The position numbers and the translations under genes are program-made. This document shows positions 15,578 through 26,506 of a stretch of 64,000 nt of DNA, piece by piece. The notes under the pieces were generated by a model that worked only from the letters and a program-made list of their open reading frames with translations, ran no database searches and was not told the DNA's origin. This DNA is from CAVZVW01 sp963778845 (GTDB lineage: Bacteria; Actinomycetota; Actinomycetes; Actinomycetales; Kineosporiaceae): contig CAVZVW010000009.1 in NCBI GenBank assembly GCA_963778845.1, forward strand, positions 1,612,001 through 1,676,000, written 5' to 3'. Each line of letters begins with the position of its first letter. The first letter of the stretch is position 1.

Positions 15578-17194
15578 TCAGGGCAGGAACAGCGCCGCCC
15601 GTGCGGCCGGGTCGAGCAGCAGGTTCGGCGCCACCCCCAGCAGCAGGGTCACCGCCGCGCCCACCGTGATCGCGATCATGGTGGGGACGCCGGGCATCAC
15701 GACCGTGGTGGTGTCCCCCGTCGGCTCGCTGAAGTACATCAGCACGATCACGCGGACGTAGAAGAACGCCGCCACCGCGCTGGCCAGCACCCCGACGATC
15801 ACCAGGCCCGTCCCCCAGGAGGCGTGGCCGATCGCCGCCGAGAACACCGCGTACTTGCCCATGAAGCCGCTGGTGAGCGGGATCCCCGCGAAGGCGAGCA
15901 GGAACAGCGTGAAGGTGATGGCCAGCAACGGGTGCTTGCGGCCCAGCCCCGCCCACTGGGACAGGTGCGTCGCCTCGCCCCCGATGCCGCCCTCGGCGTC
16001 CTCCGTGCGTACCAGGGTGATCAGCGCGAAGGCACCGATCGTGGTGAACCCGTAGGCCACCAGGTAGAACAGCACGCCCTGGATGCCCGAGCGGTCCATG
16101 GCCAGCACCCCGACGAGCAGGAAGCCCGCGTGCGCGATGGAGGAGTACGCCAGCATGCGCTTGACGTCGGCCTGCACGATCGCGACCACCGAGCCGACGA
16201 TCATCGTGAGGACGGCGACGACGGTCAGCGCCGGCCACCAGTCCCAGCGCACGCCCGGCAGGGCGACGTAGGCGATGCGCAGGAGCGCGCCGAAGGCAGC
16301 CACCTTCGTGCACGCCGCCATGAAGCCGGTGACCGGGGTGGGAGCGCCCTGGTAGACGTCGGGGGTCCACGCGTGGAACGGGACCGCGCTGACCTTGAAC
16401 AGCAGCCCCACGGCGAGCAGCGCCGCACCCGTGAGCAGGATCGGCTCCTGGCCGTAGACGACCGTCCCCTTCACGGGCGACCCGGCGACCGCGGCCGCGA
16501 TGTCGGACAGGCGCACGGACCCCGAGAACCCGTACAGCAGCGCGGCGCCGTAGAGGAAGAAGGCCGAGGAGAACGCCCCGAGCAGGAAGTACTTCAGCGC
16601 CGCCTCCTGCGACAGCAGCCGCCGGCGGCGGGCCAGCCCGCACAGCAGGTACAGCGGCAACGAGAAGACCTCGAGCGCGACGAACATCGTCAGCAGGTCG
16701 TTGGCGGCCGGGAAGAGCAGCATCCCGCCGAGGCTGAACAGCATCAGCGGCATCACCTCGGTCTGCACCAGACCTGCGCGACGAGCCTGCGCCTCGCGGG
16801 CCGAGCCGGGGACGGCGGATGCCTGCGGGGTGAACGCGCCACCGGTCTCGGGCGTCCGGTCGGCCATCGTGAGCACCGCGAGCAGGCCCAGGGCAAGGAT
16901 CGTGCCCTGCAGGAACAGTGCCGGCCCGTCGATCACCACCGCGCTGCCGGCGGTCACGACCTTCGCACCGTCCTTGATCGCGTAGGCGGCGAGCAACCCG
17001 GCCGCGACCACGAGGCCGACGACGGCGACCGTGGTCTGTATCGCGGCGCGGGCCGCCCGGGGCACGAACGCCTCCACGAGAACGGCCACGGTGGCCGTCC
17101 CGAAGACGACCAGCATCGGCGAGACGGCGAAGTAGTCGATCTTCGGCGCGATGAACGCGGCCGTCAGCGGGCCTGCGGCTGCCAGCACGCTCAC
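15578..17194 (-). CDS. nuoN: NADH-quinone oxidoreductase subunit N
   Basis: A 538-residue antiporter-like membrane subunit of complex I with about 14 hydrophobic segments. VSAVPFHAWTPDVYQGAPTPVTGFMA carries the lysine and proline pattern of the proton-pumping channel, and KRMLAYSSIAHAGF the second conserved lysine region. The GTG start at 17194 overlaps the nuoM stop (GTGA). Last gene of nuoA-N; the polyprenyl synthase follows 88 bases later. Reading frame intact. Confidence 0.93.
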   Translation of the reverse strand: MSVLAAAGPLTAAFIAPKIDYFAVSPMLVVFGTATVAVLVEAFVPRAARAAIQTTVAVVGLVVAAGLLAAYAIKDGAKVVTAGSAVVIDGPALFLQGTILALGLLAVLTMADRTPETGGAFTPQASAVPGSAREAQARRAGLVQTEVMPLMLFSLGGMLLFPAANDLLTMFVALEVFSLPLYLLCGLARRRRLLSQEAALKYFLLGAFSSAFFLYGAALLYGFSGSVRLSDIAAAVAGSPVKGTVVYGQEPILLTGAALLAVGLLFKVSAVPFHAWTPDVYQGAPTPVTGFMAACTKVAAFGALLRIAYVALPGVRWDWWPALTVVAVLTMIVGSVVAIVQADVKRMLAYSSIAHAGFLLVGVLAMDRSGIQGVLFYLVAYGFTTIGAFALITLVRTEDAEGGIGGEATHLSQWAGLGRKHPLLAITFTLFLLAFAGIPLTSGFMGKYAVFSAAIGHASWGTGLVIVGVLASAVAAFFYVRVIVLMYFSEPTGDTTTVVMPGVPTMIAITVGAAVTLLLGVAPNLLLDPAARAALFLP

Positions 17195-18750
17195 TTGTCG
17201 CCTCCCGAGGGCTGGTCCGTGGTCGAGGAGAGGCCGGCGTGCAGGTTCGCAAGCCCCGCGACGTCCGGCCGCGGGTCGTGGACGCCGACCTGCTGCATCG
17301 TGCGGTCCACCGCAGGCTGCAGGACATCCAGCACGGGCTTGGGGTAGAAGCCGAGGGCGACGATCACCGCGATCAGCGGGGCCACCACCCAGGCCTCTCG
17401 ACGGTCCAGGTCGCGCCACCCGGAGGCGTAGTCGCGCGCCGGGCCGGTGAACATCCGCTGGTAGGTCCACAGGATGTACAGCGCCGCGAGGACGATGCCC
17501 AGCGTCGCGACGATGCCGGCGGCCGGGTAGCGCCGGTAGGCACCGATCAGCACGAGGATCTCGCTCACGAAGCTGGACAGGCCGGGCAGTGCCAGGCTCG
17601 ACAGGCCCGCGACCAGGAACACCCCGGCAAGCAGCGGGGTGCTGCGCTGCAGCCCGCCGTAGTCGCCGATGCGCTGGGAGCCGCGCCGGGAGATGAGCAT
17701 GCCGGCGACGAGGAAGAGGGCGGCCGTGGAGAACCCGTGGTTGACCATGTAGAGCGCCGACCCGTTCTGCCCCGGCGAGGTCATGGCGAAGATCCCGAGC
17801 ACGATGAACCCGAAGTGCGAGATCGACGTGTACGCGATCAGGCGCTTGAGGTCGCTCTGGCCGATCGCGAGCAGCGCGCCGTACAGGATCGACACCACCG
17901 CGAGCACCACGACCACCGGCGCCGCCCATCGGCTCGCGTTCGGGAACAGGGGCAGGCAGAGGGTGAGCATGCCGAACGTGCCGACCTTGTCCAGCACCCC
18001 CACCAGGAGCACCGCCACGCCGGCGGGGGCCTCGGCGGCGGCGTCCGGCAGCCACGTGTGCACCGGCCACATCGGCGCCTTCACCGCGAAGGCGAAGAAG
18101 AAGCCGAGGAAGAGCAGCTGCTCGGTGCCACTGCCGCTGAACTGGATGCCGATGAGCCGGCTGGTGAGGAAGCCGTCCGGGCCGCCGGGCCCCTGGAAGT
18201 ACAAGGCGATGACGGCGACGAGCATCACCAGCCCGCCGAAGAGGGAGTAGAGCAGGAACTTCACGGCCGCGTAGCGACGCTGGGCACCGCCGAACGCGCC
18301 GATCAGGAAGTAGACCGGGATGAGCATCGCCTCGAAGAACACGTAGAACAAGAAGACGTCGCGCGCGGCGAAGACGCCGACCATGAAGGTCTCGAGCACG
18401 AGGATCAGCCCGAAGAAGTTCTTGGCCCGCGCGGGGTCGACGTCGTTCCAGCCGGCGAGCACGCAGACGGGCACGAGCACCGCGGACAGCGCCACCATCG
18501 TCAGCGCGATGCCGTCGATGCCCACCGCGAAGCTGGCCCCCAGCGCGGGGATCCACTGGTAGGTCTGCGAGAACTGGTAGTCACCGGCGTGCGCGACGTC
18601 GAACTGGGCCGCCATCGCCACGGTCGCGGCCAGGGTCACCAGCGAGCCGACGAGCGCCACCATGCGCGCCCGAGCGGCCGGCAGCGCCCACACGGCGGCG
18701 GCGAACACCAGGGGCAGCAGGCCGATCGTGGTCAGCCAGGGGTAGGTCAT
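17191..18750 (-). CDS. nuoM: NADH-quinone oxidoreductase subunit M
   Basis: A 519-residue antiporter-like subunit. Motifs KAPMWPVHTWLPDAAAEAP and KRLIAYTSISHFGF mark the proton channel. The ATG follows GAGAGGA, 22 bases after the nuoL stop. Reading frame intact; standard length. Confidence 0.93.
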   Translation of the reverse strand: MTYPWLTTIGLLPLVFAAAVWALPAARARMVALVGSLVTLAATVAMAAQFDVAHAGDYQFSQTYQWIPALGASFAVGIDGIALTMVALSAVLVPVCVLAGWNDVDPARAKNFFGLILVLETFMVGVFAARDVFLFYVFFEAMLIPVYFLIGAFGGAQRRYAAVKFLLYSLFGGLVMLVAVIALYFQGPGGPDGFLTSRLIGIQFSGSGTEQLLFLGFFFAFAVKAPMWPVHTWLPDAAAEAPAGVAVLLVGVLDKVGTFGMLTLCLPLFPNASRWAAPVVVVLAVVSILYGALLAIGQSDLKRLIAYTSISHFGFIVLGIFAMTSPGQNGSALYMVNHGFSTAALFLVAGMLISRRGSQRIGDYGGLQRSTPLLAGVFLVAGLSSLALPGLSSFVSEILVLIGAYRRYPAAGIVATLGIVLAALYILWTYQRMFTGPARDYASGWRDLDRREAWVVAPLIAVIVALGFYPKPVLDVLQPAVDRTMQQVGVHDPRPDVAGLANLHAGLSSTTDQPSGGDK

Positions 18751-18772
18751 GACGTCCTCTCAGATCGCATGC

Positions 18773-20707
18773 TCACAGCCGCACCACCAGGACCCCGCCG
18801 ACGAGCACCAGCACGCCGAGCACCATGGTCGCGGCGTAGGAGCGGACGAACCCGGTCTGCACACGCCTCAGCCGACCGCTGAGCCCGCCCACCAGGGCCG
18901 CCAGCCCGCGCACGGCGCCGTCGACGCCCCGGTTGTCGACGAAGACCAGCGACCGGGTCAGGTACTGGCCGGGTCGCATGAAGATGGCCTCGTTGACGTC
19001 GTCCTGGTACAGGTCGCGCCGCGCCGCCCGGGTGAGCACAGAACCGCGCGGTGCTGTCAGCGGCACAGGCTCATGCCAGTACTGCCGCCAGGCGAGGGCG
19101 ACGCCGACCAGCACCAGCGCCAGCGTGATCACCATGAGCGGGTACTTGGCGATGACCGGGTCGCCCTCGGTGGCGGTGCCCGTCACGGGCTCCAGCCAGG
19201 TCTGGAACGCGTGGTTCCACACCAGCAGGCCACCCAGCAGCGCCGAGCCGACCGCGAGCACCACCATCGGCACCGTCATGAGCAGCGGCGACTCGTGCGG
19301 GTGGGCGTCCTCGGGCCACCGCTTCTCGCCGTGGAAGGTCATGAAGAACAGCCGCGACATGTAGAAGGCCGTCACCCCGGCGCCGAGCAGCGCCGCGCCA
19401 CCGAACACCCACGGCCGCCAGCCCTCCCCGGTGGCGAACGCGGTCTCGATGATCGGGTCCTTGCTCCAGAAGCCGGAGAACGGCGGGATGCCCAGGATCG
19501 CGAGCCAGCCGAGCGCGAACGTCACCCACGTGATCTTCATGGCGCCCGAGAGCTTGCCGAATCGGCGCATGTCCACCGCGTCGTGCATGCCGTGCATCAC
19601 CGAGCCGGCGCCGAGGAACATCCCCGCCTTGAAGAAGCCGTGGGTGAGCAGGTGCAGGATCGCGAACACGTACCCCACCGGACCGAGCCCGGCTGCCAGC
19701 ATCATGTAGCCGATCTGCGACATGGTCGAGGCCGCCAGCGCCTTCTTGATGTCGTCCTTCGCGCAGCCCACGGTGGCCCCGAAGACCAGCGTGACGGCGC
19801 CGACGATGACGACGACCAGCTGCGCGGTGGGCGCGGCGTCGAAGATCGGGCCGCTGCGCACGATGAGGTACACCCCGGCGGTCACCATGGTCGCCGCATG
19901 GATGAGCGCCGATACCGGCGTCGGGCCGGCCATCGCGTCACCGAGCCAGGACTGCAGCGGGAACTGCGCGGACTTGCCGCATGCCCCCAGCAGCAGCATG
20001 AGCCCCATCGCGGTGAGCACGCCGACGGACGTCTTGCCCACCCCGCCGAGGACCGCGCTGTACGTCACGCTGCCGTAGGTCGCGAACATGATCATGATCG
20101 CGATCGACAGGCCGAGGTCGCCCACGCGGTTGACCACGAAGGCCTTCTTCGCCGCCGCGGCGTAGCTCGGGTTCTGGTTCCAGAAGCCGATGAGCAGGTA
20201 GCTCGCCAGGCCGACGCCCTCCCACCCGACGTAGAGCAGCAGGTAGGAGTCGGCCAGCACCAGCAGGAGCATCGAGGCCACGAAGAGGTCGAGGTAGGCG
20301 AAGAACCGCCGCCGGTCGGCGTCGTGGGCCATGTAGGCGACGGCGTAGACGAGGATCAGCGAGCCGACGAACGTCACGAGCAGCACGAACGCGACCGACA
20401 GCGGGTCCAGCAGCAGCCCGGCGTCCAGGTTCAGCGCCCCCGCCGGGATCCAGGAGTAGAGGTGGACGTCGCGCGAGCGCTCCGGCGCGGGAAGTCTCCA
20501 CAGCGAGAAGAAGAGAAGCGCGGCCCACACGAACGCGGCCCACGACAGGCCCACCGCGAGCCAGTGGCCCCAGGCGTCGGTGCGCCGCCCCCCGACAAGC
20601 AGCACGGCGGCGCCGACCAGCGGCAGGGCCACCATCAGCCAGGAGCCGGTCTGGACGACGCCCGTGGCCGCGAGCGAGGCCCCTGGCTGGGTTGCGAGAA
20701 GGATCAC
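18773..20707 (-). CDS. nuoL: NADH-quinone oxidoreductase subunit L
   Basis: A 644-residue antiporter-like subunit with the long C-terminal helix region. [31 protein letters not shown] is the signature block. The GTG at 20707 (VILLATQPG) lies 11 bases after the corrected nuoK stop with AGAGG upstream. Because of one inserted base in nuoK, the nuoK and nuoL frames appear joined as a 748-residue protein; that is not a real fusion, since the correct nuoK end is visible in the other frame. Confidence 0.92.
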   Translation of the reverse strand: MILLATQPGASLAATGVVQTGSWLMVALPLVGAAVLLVGGRRTDAWGHWLAVGLSWAAFVWAALLFFSLWRLPAPERSRDVHLYSWIPAGALNLDAGLLLDPLSVAFVLLVTFVGSLILVYAVAYMAHDADRRRFFAYLDLFVASMLLLVLADSYLLLYVGWEGVGLASYLLIGFWNQNPSYAAAAKKAFVVNRVGDLGLSIAIMIMFATYGSVTYSAVLGGVGKTSVGVLTAMGLMLLLGACGKSAQFPLQSWLGDAMAGPTPVSALIHAATMVTAGVYLIVRSGPIFDAAPTAQLVVVIVGAVTLVFGATVGCAKDDIKKALAASTMSQIGYMMLAAGLGPVGYVFAILHLLTHGFFKAGMFLGAGSVMHGMHDAVDMRRFGKLSGAMKITWVTFALGWLAILGIPPFSGFWSKDPIIETAFATGEGWRPWVFGGAALLGAGVTAFYMSRLFFMTFHGEKRWPEDAHPHESPLLMTVPMVVLAVGSALLGGLLVWNHAFQTWLEPVTGTATEGDPVIAKYPLMVITLALVLVGVALAWRQYWHEPVPLTAPRGSVLTRAARRDLYQDDVNEAIFMRPGQYLTRSLVFVDNRGVDGAVRGLAALVGGLSGRLRRVQTGFVRSYAATMVLGVLVLVGGVLVVRL

Positions 20708-20718
20708 CGGGTCGCCTC

Positions 20719-21019
20719 TCAGTACTTCAGCAGGTTCGCGTCGTCGACCGAGGCCGACCGCCGAGTGTGGAAGATCGCCATGATGATCGCCAGGCCCGAC
20801 CACGACCTCGGCCGCGGCGACGAGCATCACGAACAGGGCGATCACCTGGCCGGCCAGGTCGCCGTGGATGCGCGCGAACGTCACGAACGCGAGGTTCGTG
20901 GCGTTGAGCATCAGCTCCACGCCCATGAACACGATGATCGCGTTGCGGCGGACCAGGACGGTCGTCGCGCCGACCGCGAACAGCAGGGCCGACAGGTACA
21001 GCCAGTTCACGAGGTTCAC
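20719..21019 (-). CDS. nuoK: NADH-quinone oxidoreductase subunit K, one-base frameshift
   Basis: A small three-helix subunit with the conserved membrane glutamates in [17 protein letters not shown] and AAAEVVVGL. The frame breaks at about 20795-20797 where GGGCCTG should read GGCCTG; removing one G gives a normal 99-residue protein ending [10 protein letters not shown]. The ATG overlaps the nuoJ stop (ATGA). Confidence 0.9.
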
Positions 21020-21892
21020 GACCGGTCACGCTCCAGCTCGTCGGCACCCGGTGTGCGTTCCAGGGGTTCCTCACCGAGAGGGCGGTCCAGCCCGGCCTGC
21101 ACCACGGCCACGTCGTCGGCCACGGACCCGACCGAGCGCATCTGGCCGCGCGCGGTCAGCACGCGCGAGACCGAGAGCTCGCTGGGGGTGCCGTCGGGCA
21201 GCAGTGCCGGGGTGTTCACCGCGTTGTGCCGGGCGAAGACGCCGGGTGCCGGCAGCGGGGCCTTGATCGGGCCGTCCTTGATGCGCCGCTGCGACAGCTC
21301 GCGCTGGGTCGGGCGGGGCGTGAGGCGCTCGCGGTGCGCGAGCACCATCGCGCCCGAGCGCGGCGGTGATCAGCAGGGCCGACGTCACCTCGAACGCCCA
21401 CACGTAGTCGCCGTAGATGAACCCGGCCAGGCCGGTGATGTTGCCCTGTGCCGCGTTCACGTCGCCGAGCCCGGCGGCCGGCTGGAACCGCGTGTGCCCG
21501 ATCACCGTCACGAGCCCGATCGCCATCCCGAGGCCGAGGAGGACGGCGGCGGCGCGCTGCCCCTTGATCGTCTCGACGAGGGAGTCCGCGGAGTCCACGC
21601 CCACCAGCATCAGCACGAAGAGGAAGAGCATCATGACCGCGCCGGTGTAGACGAACACCTGCACCGCTCCGAGGAACGGCGCCTGCTGGGTCAGGTAGAC
21701 CACCCCGAGGCAGATCATGACCAGTGCCATCGACAGGGCCGCGTGCACCGCCTTCTTGGCGAACAGCAGACCTGTGGACGCGACCACCATGACCGGGCCC
21801 AGCACCCAGAACACGGTCGCCTCGCCGCCGCCAGTGTCGGTGTGCGCCGCGAGGATCGCCGAGAGCTGGGCGCCCGCGACCAGGACGCTCAT
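21016..21892 (-). CDS. nuoJ: NADH-quinone oxidoreductase subunit J, one-base frameshift
   Basis: Five hydrophobic segments, with [14 protein letters not shown] as the conserved third helix. One extra base near 21351-21355 (GGGC for GGC) shifts the frame after LLITAALG; beyond it the other frame continues [15 protein letters not shown] and a long hydrophilic actinobacterial tail. Corrected length 291 residues. Start overlaps nuoI (ATGA) and stop overlaps nuoK (ATGA). Confidence 0.9.
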
Positions 21893-22613
21893 CGCTGCAC
21901 CTCCAGATCCTGCGCCGGCGGCGTCGCCGCGGCGTCGTCGGCGTCGTCGGCGTCGTCGTCGGCGTCGTCGGGGGGTCGGCCCGCTGCGGCCGCAGCGCCC
22001 GAGCGCGCGTCGACCCACGCCTGCTGCTCGGGGACGGCCCCGGTGACGACACCGCGGTAGTAGTCCTTGTCGGTGGTCCCCGTCGACCATCGGGTGCGGG
22101 GCGGGCGACCATGCCCGCCAGCATGGGCCCGAGCAGGTCGTGCTTCTCGTAGATGAGCCCGGCGCGGCTCGGGCCGGCCAGCTCGTACTCGTTGGTCATG
22201 GTCAGGGCCCTCGTGGGGCACGCCTCGATGCACAGGCCGCAGAAGATGCAGCGCAGGTAGTTGATCTGGTAGACGCGCCCGTAGCGCTCTCCCGGGGAGT
22301 AGCGCTCCTCCTCGGTGTTGTCCGCGCCCTCGACGTAGATGGCGTCCGCCGGGCAGGCCCACGCGCACAGCTCGCAGCCGATGCACTTCTCCAGCCCGTC
22401 CGGGTGGCGGTTGAGCTGGTGGCGACCGTGGTAGCGCGGCTGAGGCGGCACCTTCTGCTCGGGGTACTGCTCGGTCGCCGGCTTGCGGAACATCTCACGG
22501 AACGTCACCCAGAAGCCGGCGACCGAGGCGAACATCGCCGGCTGGGGCTCGTCCTCACGACCGTGGGTCGCATCGGACGACCCCGGCGACGCCGGGCTCG
22601 TGGAGTCAGCCAC
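21889..22613 (-). CDS. nuoI: NADH-quinone oxidoreductase subunit I, frameshifted near the C-terminus
   Basis: The peripheral-arm subunit that carries clusters N6a and N6b: [12 protein letters not shown] and [12 protein letters not shown] are both complete. Two extra bases between about 22083 and 22094 break the frame at MVARPAP; the conserved continuation [17 protein letters not shown] is visible in the shifted frame. Corrected length about 240 residues. The C-terminal tail is an Asp/Ala-rich run made by a GACGCC-type microsatellite (about 21935-21968). The ATG at 22613 overlaps the end of nuoH by 8 bases. Confidence 0.9.
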
Positions 22614-23978
22614 CCCACACCTCCTCCGCGGGCTCGACCGCTGCCGCGGCGTCCTCGCTGTCGGTCATCTCGCCGGGCACGGCCCGCACCGCCACGGCTA
22701 CCGGGCTGCGACCGTTCGTGCGGGCCAGCACCTGGCCGGGCATCGGCGGCACGGGGAACCCGCCGGCGAACGGGTCGTCGCCGTCCACGGGCTCCTCCTG
22801 CTCGTCCTCGGGCTCCTGACGCAGCCCGTCGACGATCCAGAGAACCCCGAAGACCACGACCAGCACGGCGAGGACGGCCGCGATCCCGACGTACTGCTCG
22901 CGCCTGGTCACATGCCAGAACAGCTGGGTGGCGCGCACGACCGAGTAGATCATCACGAACAGCAGGGAGAAGGGGATGAGCACCTTCCAGCCGAAGCGCA
23001 TGAACTGGTCGTAGCGCATGCGCGGCAGCGAGCCGCGCAGCCAGATGAACACGAACAGGAAGGCCCACAGCTTCATGACGAACCAGAGCACCGGCCACCA
23101 GCCGTGGTTGGCCCCCGACCACAGCGACAGCGGGTACGGCGCCCGCCAGCCGCCGAGGAACAGCGTGGTCGCGATCGCGGAGACGGTGACCATGTTCACG
23201 TACTCGGCCAGGAAGAACAGGGCGAACTTCAGCGAGGAGTACTCGGTGTGGAAGCCCCCGACCAGCTCACCCTCGGCCTCGGGCAGGTCGAAGGGTGCCC
23301 GGTTGGTCTCACCGACCATGGAGATGCAGTAGATGACGAAGGCCGGGAACAGCGGCACGACCCACCACAGCTTCTGCTGCGCGGCGACGATGCCCGACGT
23401 GCGTCATCGTGTTCGACGTACACGAACACGCTCACCAGGGCCAGGCTCATCGCGATCTCGTAGCTGATCACCTGTGCAGAGGAGCGCAGGGACCCCAGCA
23501 GCGGGTACGTCGAGCCGGAGGACCACCCCGACAGGACGAGCCCGTATACGCCGACTGCTCGCTATCGCCAGCATGTACAGCACCGCCACCGGCAGGTCGG
23601 TGAGCTGCAGCGGGGTGGTGATGTCCGTGCCGGGGACCTGGGCCGTGGGGCCGAACGGGATGACGGCGAAGGCGATGAAGCAGGTGGTCGCCGAGATGAT
23701 CGGCGCGAGCACGAAGACGGCGACGTCGGCCGCCTTCGGCGTGATGTCCTCCTTCAGGGCCAGCTTCACGCCGTCGGCCAGGCTCTGCAGCAGGCCGAAA
23801 GGGCCGACCCTGTTGGGGCCGGGGCGCGACTGCATGCGGCCCACCACGCGGCGCTCCGCCCAGATCATCACCAGGGTGGTGACGACCAGGAACACGAAGA
23901 TGAGCAGGGCCTTGCACGAACACGACCCAGCCGCTGTCCTGGCTGAAGTCGACCGGCGGGGTTCTCGGCGACGAGCAT
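22606..23978 (-). CDS. nuoH: NADH-quinone oxidoreductase subunit H, five frameshifts
   Basis: The quinone-chamber subunit. [22 protein letters not shown] and [25 protein letters not shown] are intact, but the frame changes near 23957, 23915, 23556 and twice in 23396-23413. All are single extra bases; removing five gives 1368 bases and a 455-residue protein opening [20 protein letters not shown]. The start ATG at 23978 shares its A with the nuoG stop (TGATG). The long acidic C-terminal extension (after [13 protein letters not shown]) is usual for actinobacteria. Confidence 0.88.
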
Positions 23979-26506
23979 CAGGCCTCACCCCGGCTGATGG
24001 AGACGACGGCGCCGCTGTCGGCGCCGAGCGTGGCCCGCACCGCGCACTGCGCGCTGTTCGTCGGCAGCCACACGACGTGGTCGGGCAGGTCGGTCACCAC
24101 CAGGGGCAGCGTGAGCGCCCCGCGGGTCGTGGACACCGTGACGGGGTCGCCGTCCCCGGCACCGATCTCGGCCGCGGTCGGTGCGCTCAGCCGGGCGACG
24201 GCTCGGTGCGCGGTCCCGGCGAGGTGCGGCTCGCCGTCCTGCACCTCGGCCGGCGTCGAGCAGCAGGTGCCAGGTCGACAGGACCGCCTCGCCGCGCGGA
24301 CAGCGCGGGCGGCTCCGCGGCCGCCAGCGTGGGGGCCGGGGCCCGGTCGCCCTCCCAGGCGTCGAGCTCGGCGAGCTCGGCCCGCACCCGCTCGACGCCG
24401 CGCAGCCCGAGGTCGAGCGCCCATCTGGTCGGCCAGCGCGTCGAGCACGCGGAAGTCCGACATGGCGTTGGAGGCCAGCGCCTGGGGGAAGGAGCGCCAC
24501 CGGCCCTCCCAGTCCAGGAACGTGCCCGCCTTCTCGCTGGGTGGCGCGACCGGCAGCACCACGTCCGCCCGCTCGGTCACCGCCCCGGCGCGCACCTCCA
24601 GGCTCACGACGAAACCCGCGGCGTCGAGGGCCTCGAGCGCGGCAGCGGGGTCGGGCAGGTCGGCCGGGTCCACACCGCCGACGACGATCCCGCTCGAGCT
24701 CGCCCGCTCCGCGGCAGCGCCGACGATGCCGGCGGTGTCCAGTCCCGCAGCGACCGGCAGGCTGGGCACGCCCCACACCGCGGCGACGTCGACCCGTGCG
24801 GCGGCGTCGGCGACGGGTCGCCCTCCCGGCAGCAGGCCCGGGCAGCGCACCGGCCTCGACCGCGCCGCGCTCACCCGCCCGGCGTGGCACCCAGGCCAGC
24901 CGGGCGCCGCGTGGCGGCCGCCAGCCGCAATGCGGCGCTCAGCCCACCCCGGCTCGCGGCGAGCCGCTCGCCGACCAGGACCACCGCGCCTGGCCGGCGC
25001 AGCGCTCGCGAGGTCTCTGCCACCTGGGGGTCGCCCGAGGCCACGGCGTCGAGAACCTCGGCCTCGGTGCCCGGCGCCGCCGGAACCAGCCGCCCGCCCA
25101 GCTTGGCCAGGCCGCGACTGGTCCACGGCGCGACGGCGTGGACCTCCTGGCCGTGGCCCGCGGCCTTGCGCAGCCGCAGGAAGACGATCGGCGACTCCTC
25201 CTCCGGCTCGAGGGCGACGAGCAGCACGGCGGGCGCGGCCTCGAGGTCGGCGTAGGTGAGGGTGAGGCCCGCGCCGGCGACGGCGTGGCCCAGGAAGTCC
25301 GCCTCCTCCACCGAGTGCGGCCGCGCCCGGAAGTCGACGTCGTTCGTGCCGCAGGACGACGCGGGCGAACTTGGCGTAGGCGTAGGCGTCCTCGACGCTG
25401 ACCCGACCGCCGACGAGCACGCCGACGCCGGCCGCGTCGCGGGCAGCAGCCAGGCCGGCCGCCGCGGCCTCCAGCGCCTCCGGCCACGACGCCGGGCGAA
25501 GGACGCCGTCGCCGTCGCGCACGAGGGGGTCGGCCAGCCGGTCGGCCGCCGTGGCCCAGGTGAAGGCCCAGCGGCCCTTGTCGCAGTTCCACTCCTCGTT
25601 GACCTCGGGGTCGTCACCGGCCAGACGGCGCAGCACGCTGCCCCGGCGGTGGTCGACGCGGAGGGCGCAGCCGGAGGCGCAGTGCTCGCACACGCCGGGG
25701 GTGGAGACGAGGTCGAACGGCCGCGACCGGAAGCGGTAGGCGGCACCGGTGAGCGCCCCGACCGGGCAGATCTGCACCGTGTTGCCGGAGAAGTAGCTCG
25801 CGAAGGGCTGGCCGGACTCGTCAGCCATCGCGTCGCCCTCGGTGTCCACGGCCGAGTGGTAGCCGAGCACGCCGGGGGAGAACGTGCCGATCTGCTGCTG
25901 CGCCCCGCGCATCTGCAGGTCGATGAACGGGTCGCCGGCGATCTCGCGGGAGAAGCGGGTGCAGCGCTGGCACAGCACGCATCGCTCGCGGTCCAGGAGC
26001 ACCTGGGTCGAGATGCGGATCGGCTTGGGGAACGTCCTCTTGGTGTCCACGAAGCGGCTGGTCGAGCGGCCGTTGGCCATCGCCTGGTTCTGCAGCGGAC
26101 ACTCCCCGCCCTTGTCGCAGACCGGGCAGTCCAGCGGGTGGTTGATCAGCAGCAGCTCCATCACGCCCTGCTGGGCCTTCTCCGCCATCGGCGAGGACTG
26201 CTGCGTTCGCACGACCATGCCGGGGGTGGCCTCGAGCGTGCACGAGGCCTGCGGTTTCGGCATGGGCCGCGGGGTGCCGTCCGGGCCAGGGGTTGCGACC
26301 TCGACGAGGCACTGCCGGCAGGCGCCCACCGGGCTCAGCAGAGGGTGGTCGCAGAAGCGCGGGATCGCGATGCCGACCGTCTCGGCAGCACGGATGACGA
26401 GGGTGCCGCTGGGGACGCTGACCTCGACGTCGTCGATGGTCAGCGTCACCAGGTCCTGCGCAGGGGTGCTGCCCGCGGTGGACGGCGGGTTGGCGGTGAC
26501 GGTCAT
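23978..26506 (-). CDS. nuoG: NADH-quinone oxidoreductase subunit G, six frameshifts
   Basis: The large Fe-S subunit. The intact first third has the 2Fe-2S and 4Fe-4S ligands ([38 protein letters not shown]) and the molybdopterin-type domain start ([14 protein letters not shown]). From about 25350 on the frame changes six times (near 25350, 24894, 24838, 24421, 24295, 24252), each time by one extra base, so the net shift is zero and the correct end ...[13 protein letters not shown] is reached. Stitching the frames restores recognisable sequence such as [18 protein letters not shown] and [19 protein letters not shown]. Start ATG shares its A with the nuoF stop. Confidence 0.88.
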   Translation of the reverse strand: MTVTANPPSTAGSTPAQDLVTLTIDDVEVSVPSGTLVIRAAETVGIAIPRFCDHPLLSPVGACRQCLVEVATPGPDGTPRPMPKPQASCTLEATPGMVVRTQQSSPMAEKAQQGVMELLLINHPLDCPVCDKGGECPLQNQAMANGRSTSRFVDTKRTFPKPIRISTQVLLDRERCVLCQRCTRFSREIAGDPFIDLQMRGAQQQIGTFSPGVLGYHSAVDTEGDAMADESGQPFASYFSGNTVQICPVGALTGAAYRFRSRPFDLVSTPGVCEHCASGCALRVDHRRGSVLRRLAGDDPEVNEEWNCDKGRWAFTWATAADRLADPLVRDGDGVLRPASWPEALEAAAAGLAAARDAAGVGVLVGGRVSVEDAYAYAKFARVVLRHERRRLPGAAALGGGGGLPGPRRRRRGPHPHLRRPRGRARRAARRPRAGGGVADRLPAAAQGRGPRPGGPRRRAVDQSRPGQAGRAAGSGGAGHRGRGSRRRGLGRPPGGRDLASAAPARRGGPGRRAARREPGWAERRIAAGGRHAAPGWPGCHAGRVSAARSRPVRCPGLLPGGRPVADAAARVDVAAVWGVPSLPVAAGLDTAGIVGAAAERASSSGIVVGGVDPADLPDPAAALEALDAAGFVVSLEVRAGAVTERADVVLPVAPPSEKAGTFLDWEGRWRSFPQALASNAMSDFRVLDALADQMGARPRAARRRAGAGRARRARRLGGRPGPGPHAGGRGAARAVRAARRSCRPGTCCSTPAEVQDGEPHLAGTAHRAVARLSAPTAAEIGAGDGDPVTVSTTRGALTLPLVVTDLPDHVVWLPTNSAQCAVRATLGADSGAVVSISRGEA

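Noticed and set aside
18773..21019. A 748-residue NuoK-NuoL fusion protein.
   Set aside because: The apparent fusion is due to one inserted base in nuoK; the proper nuoK end ([10 protein letters not shown]) and stop at 20719 are visible in the other frame and nuoL has its own GTG start.
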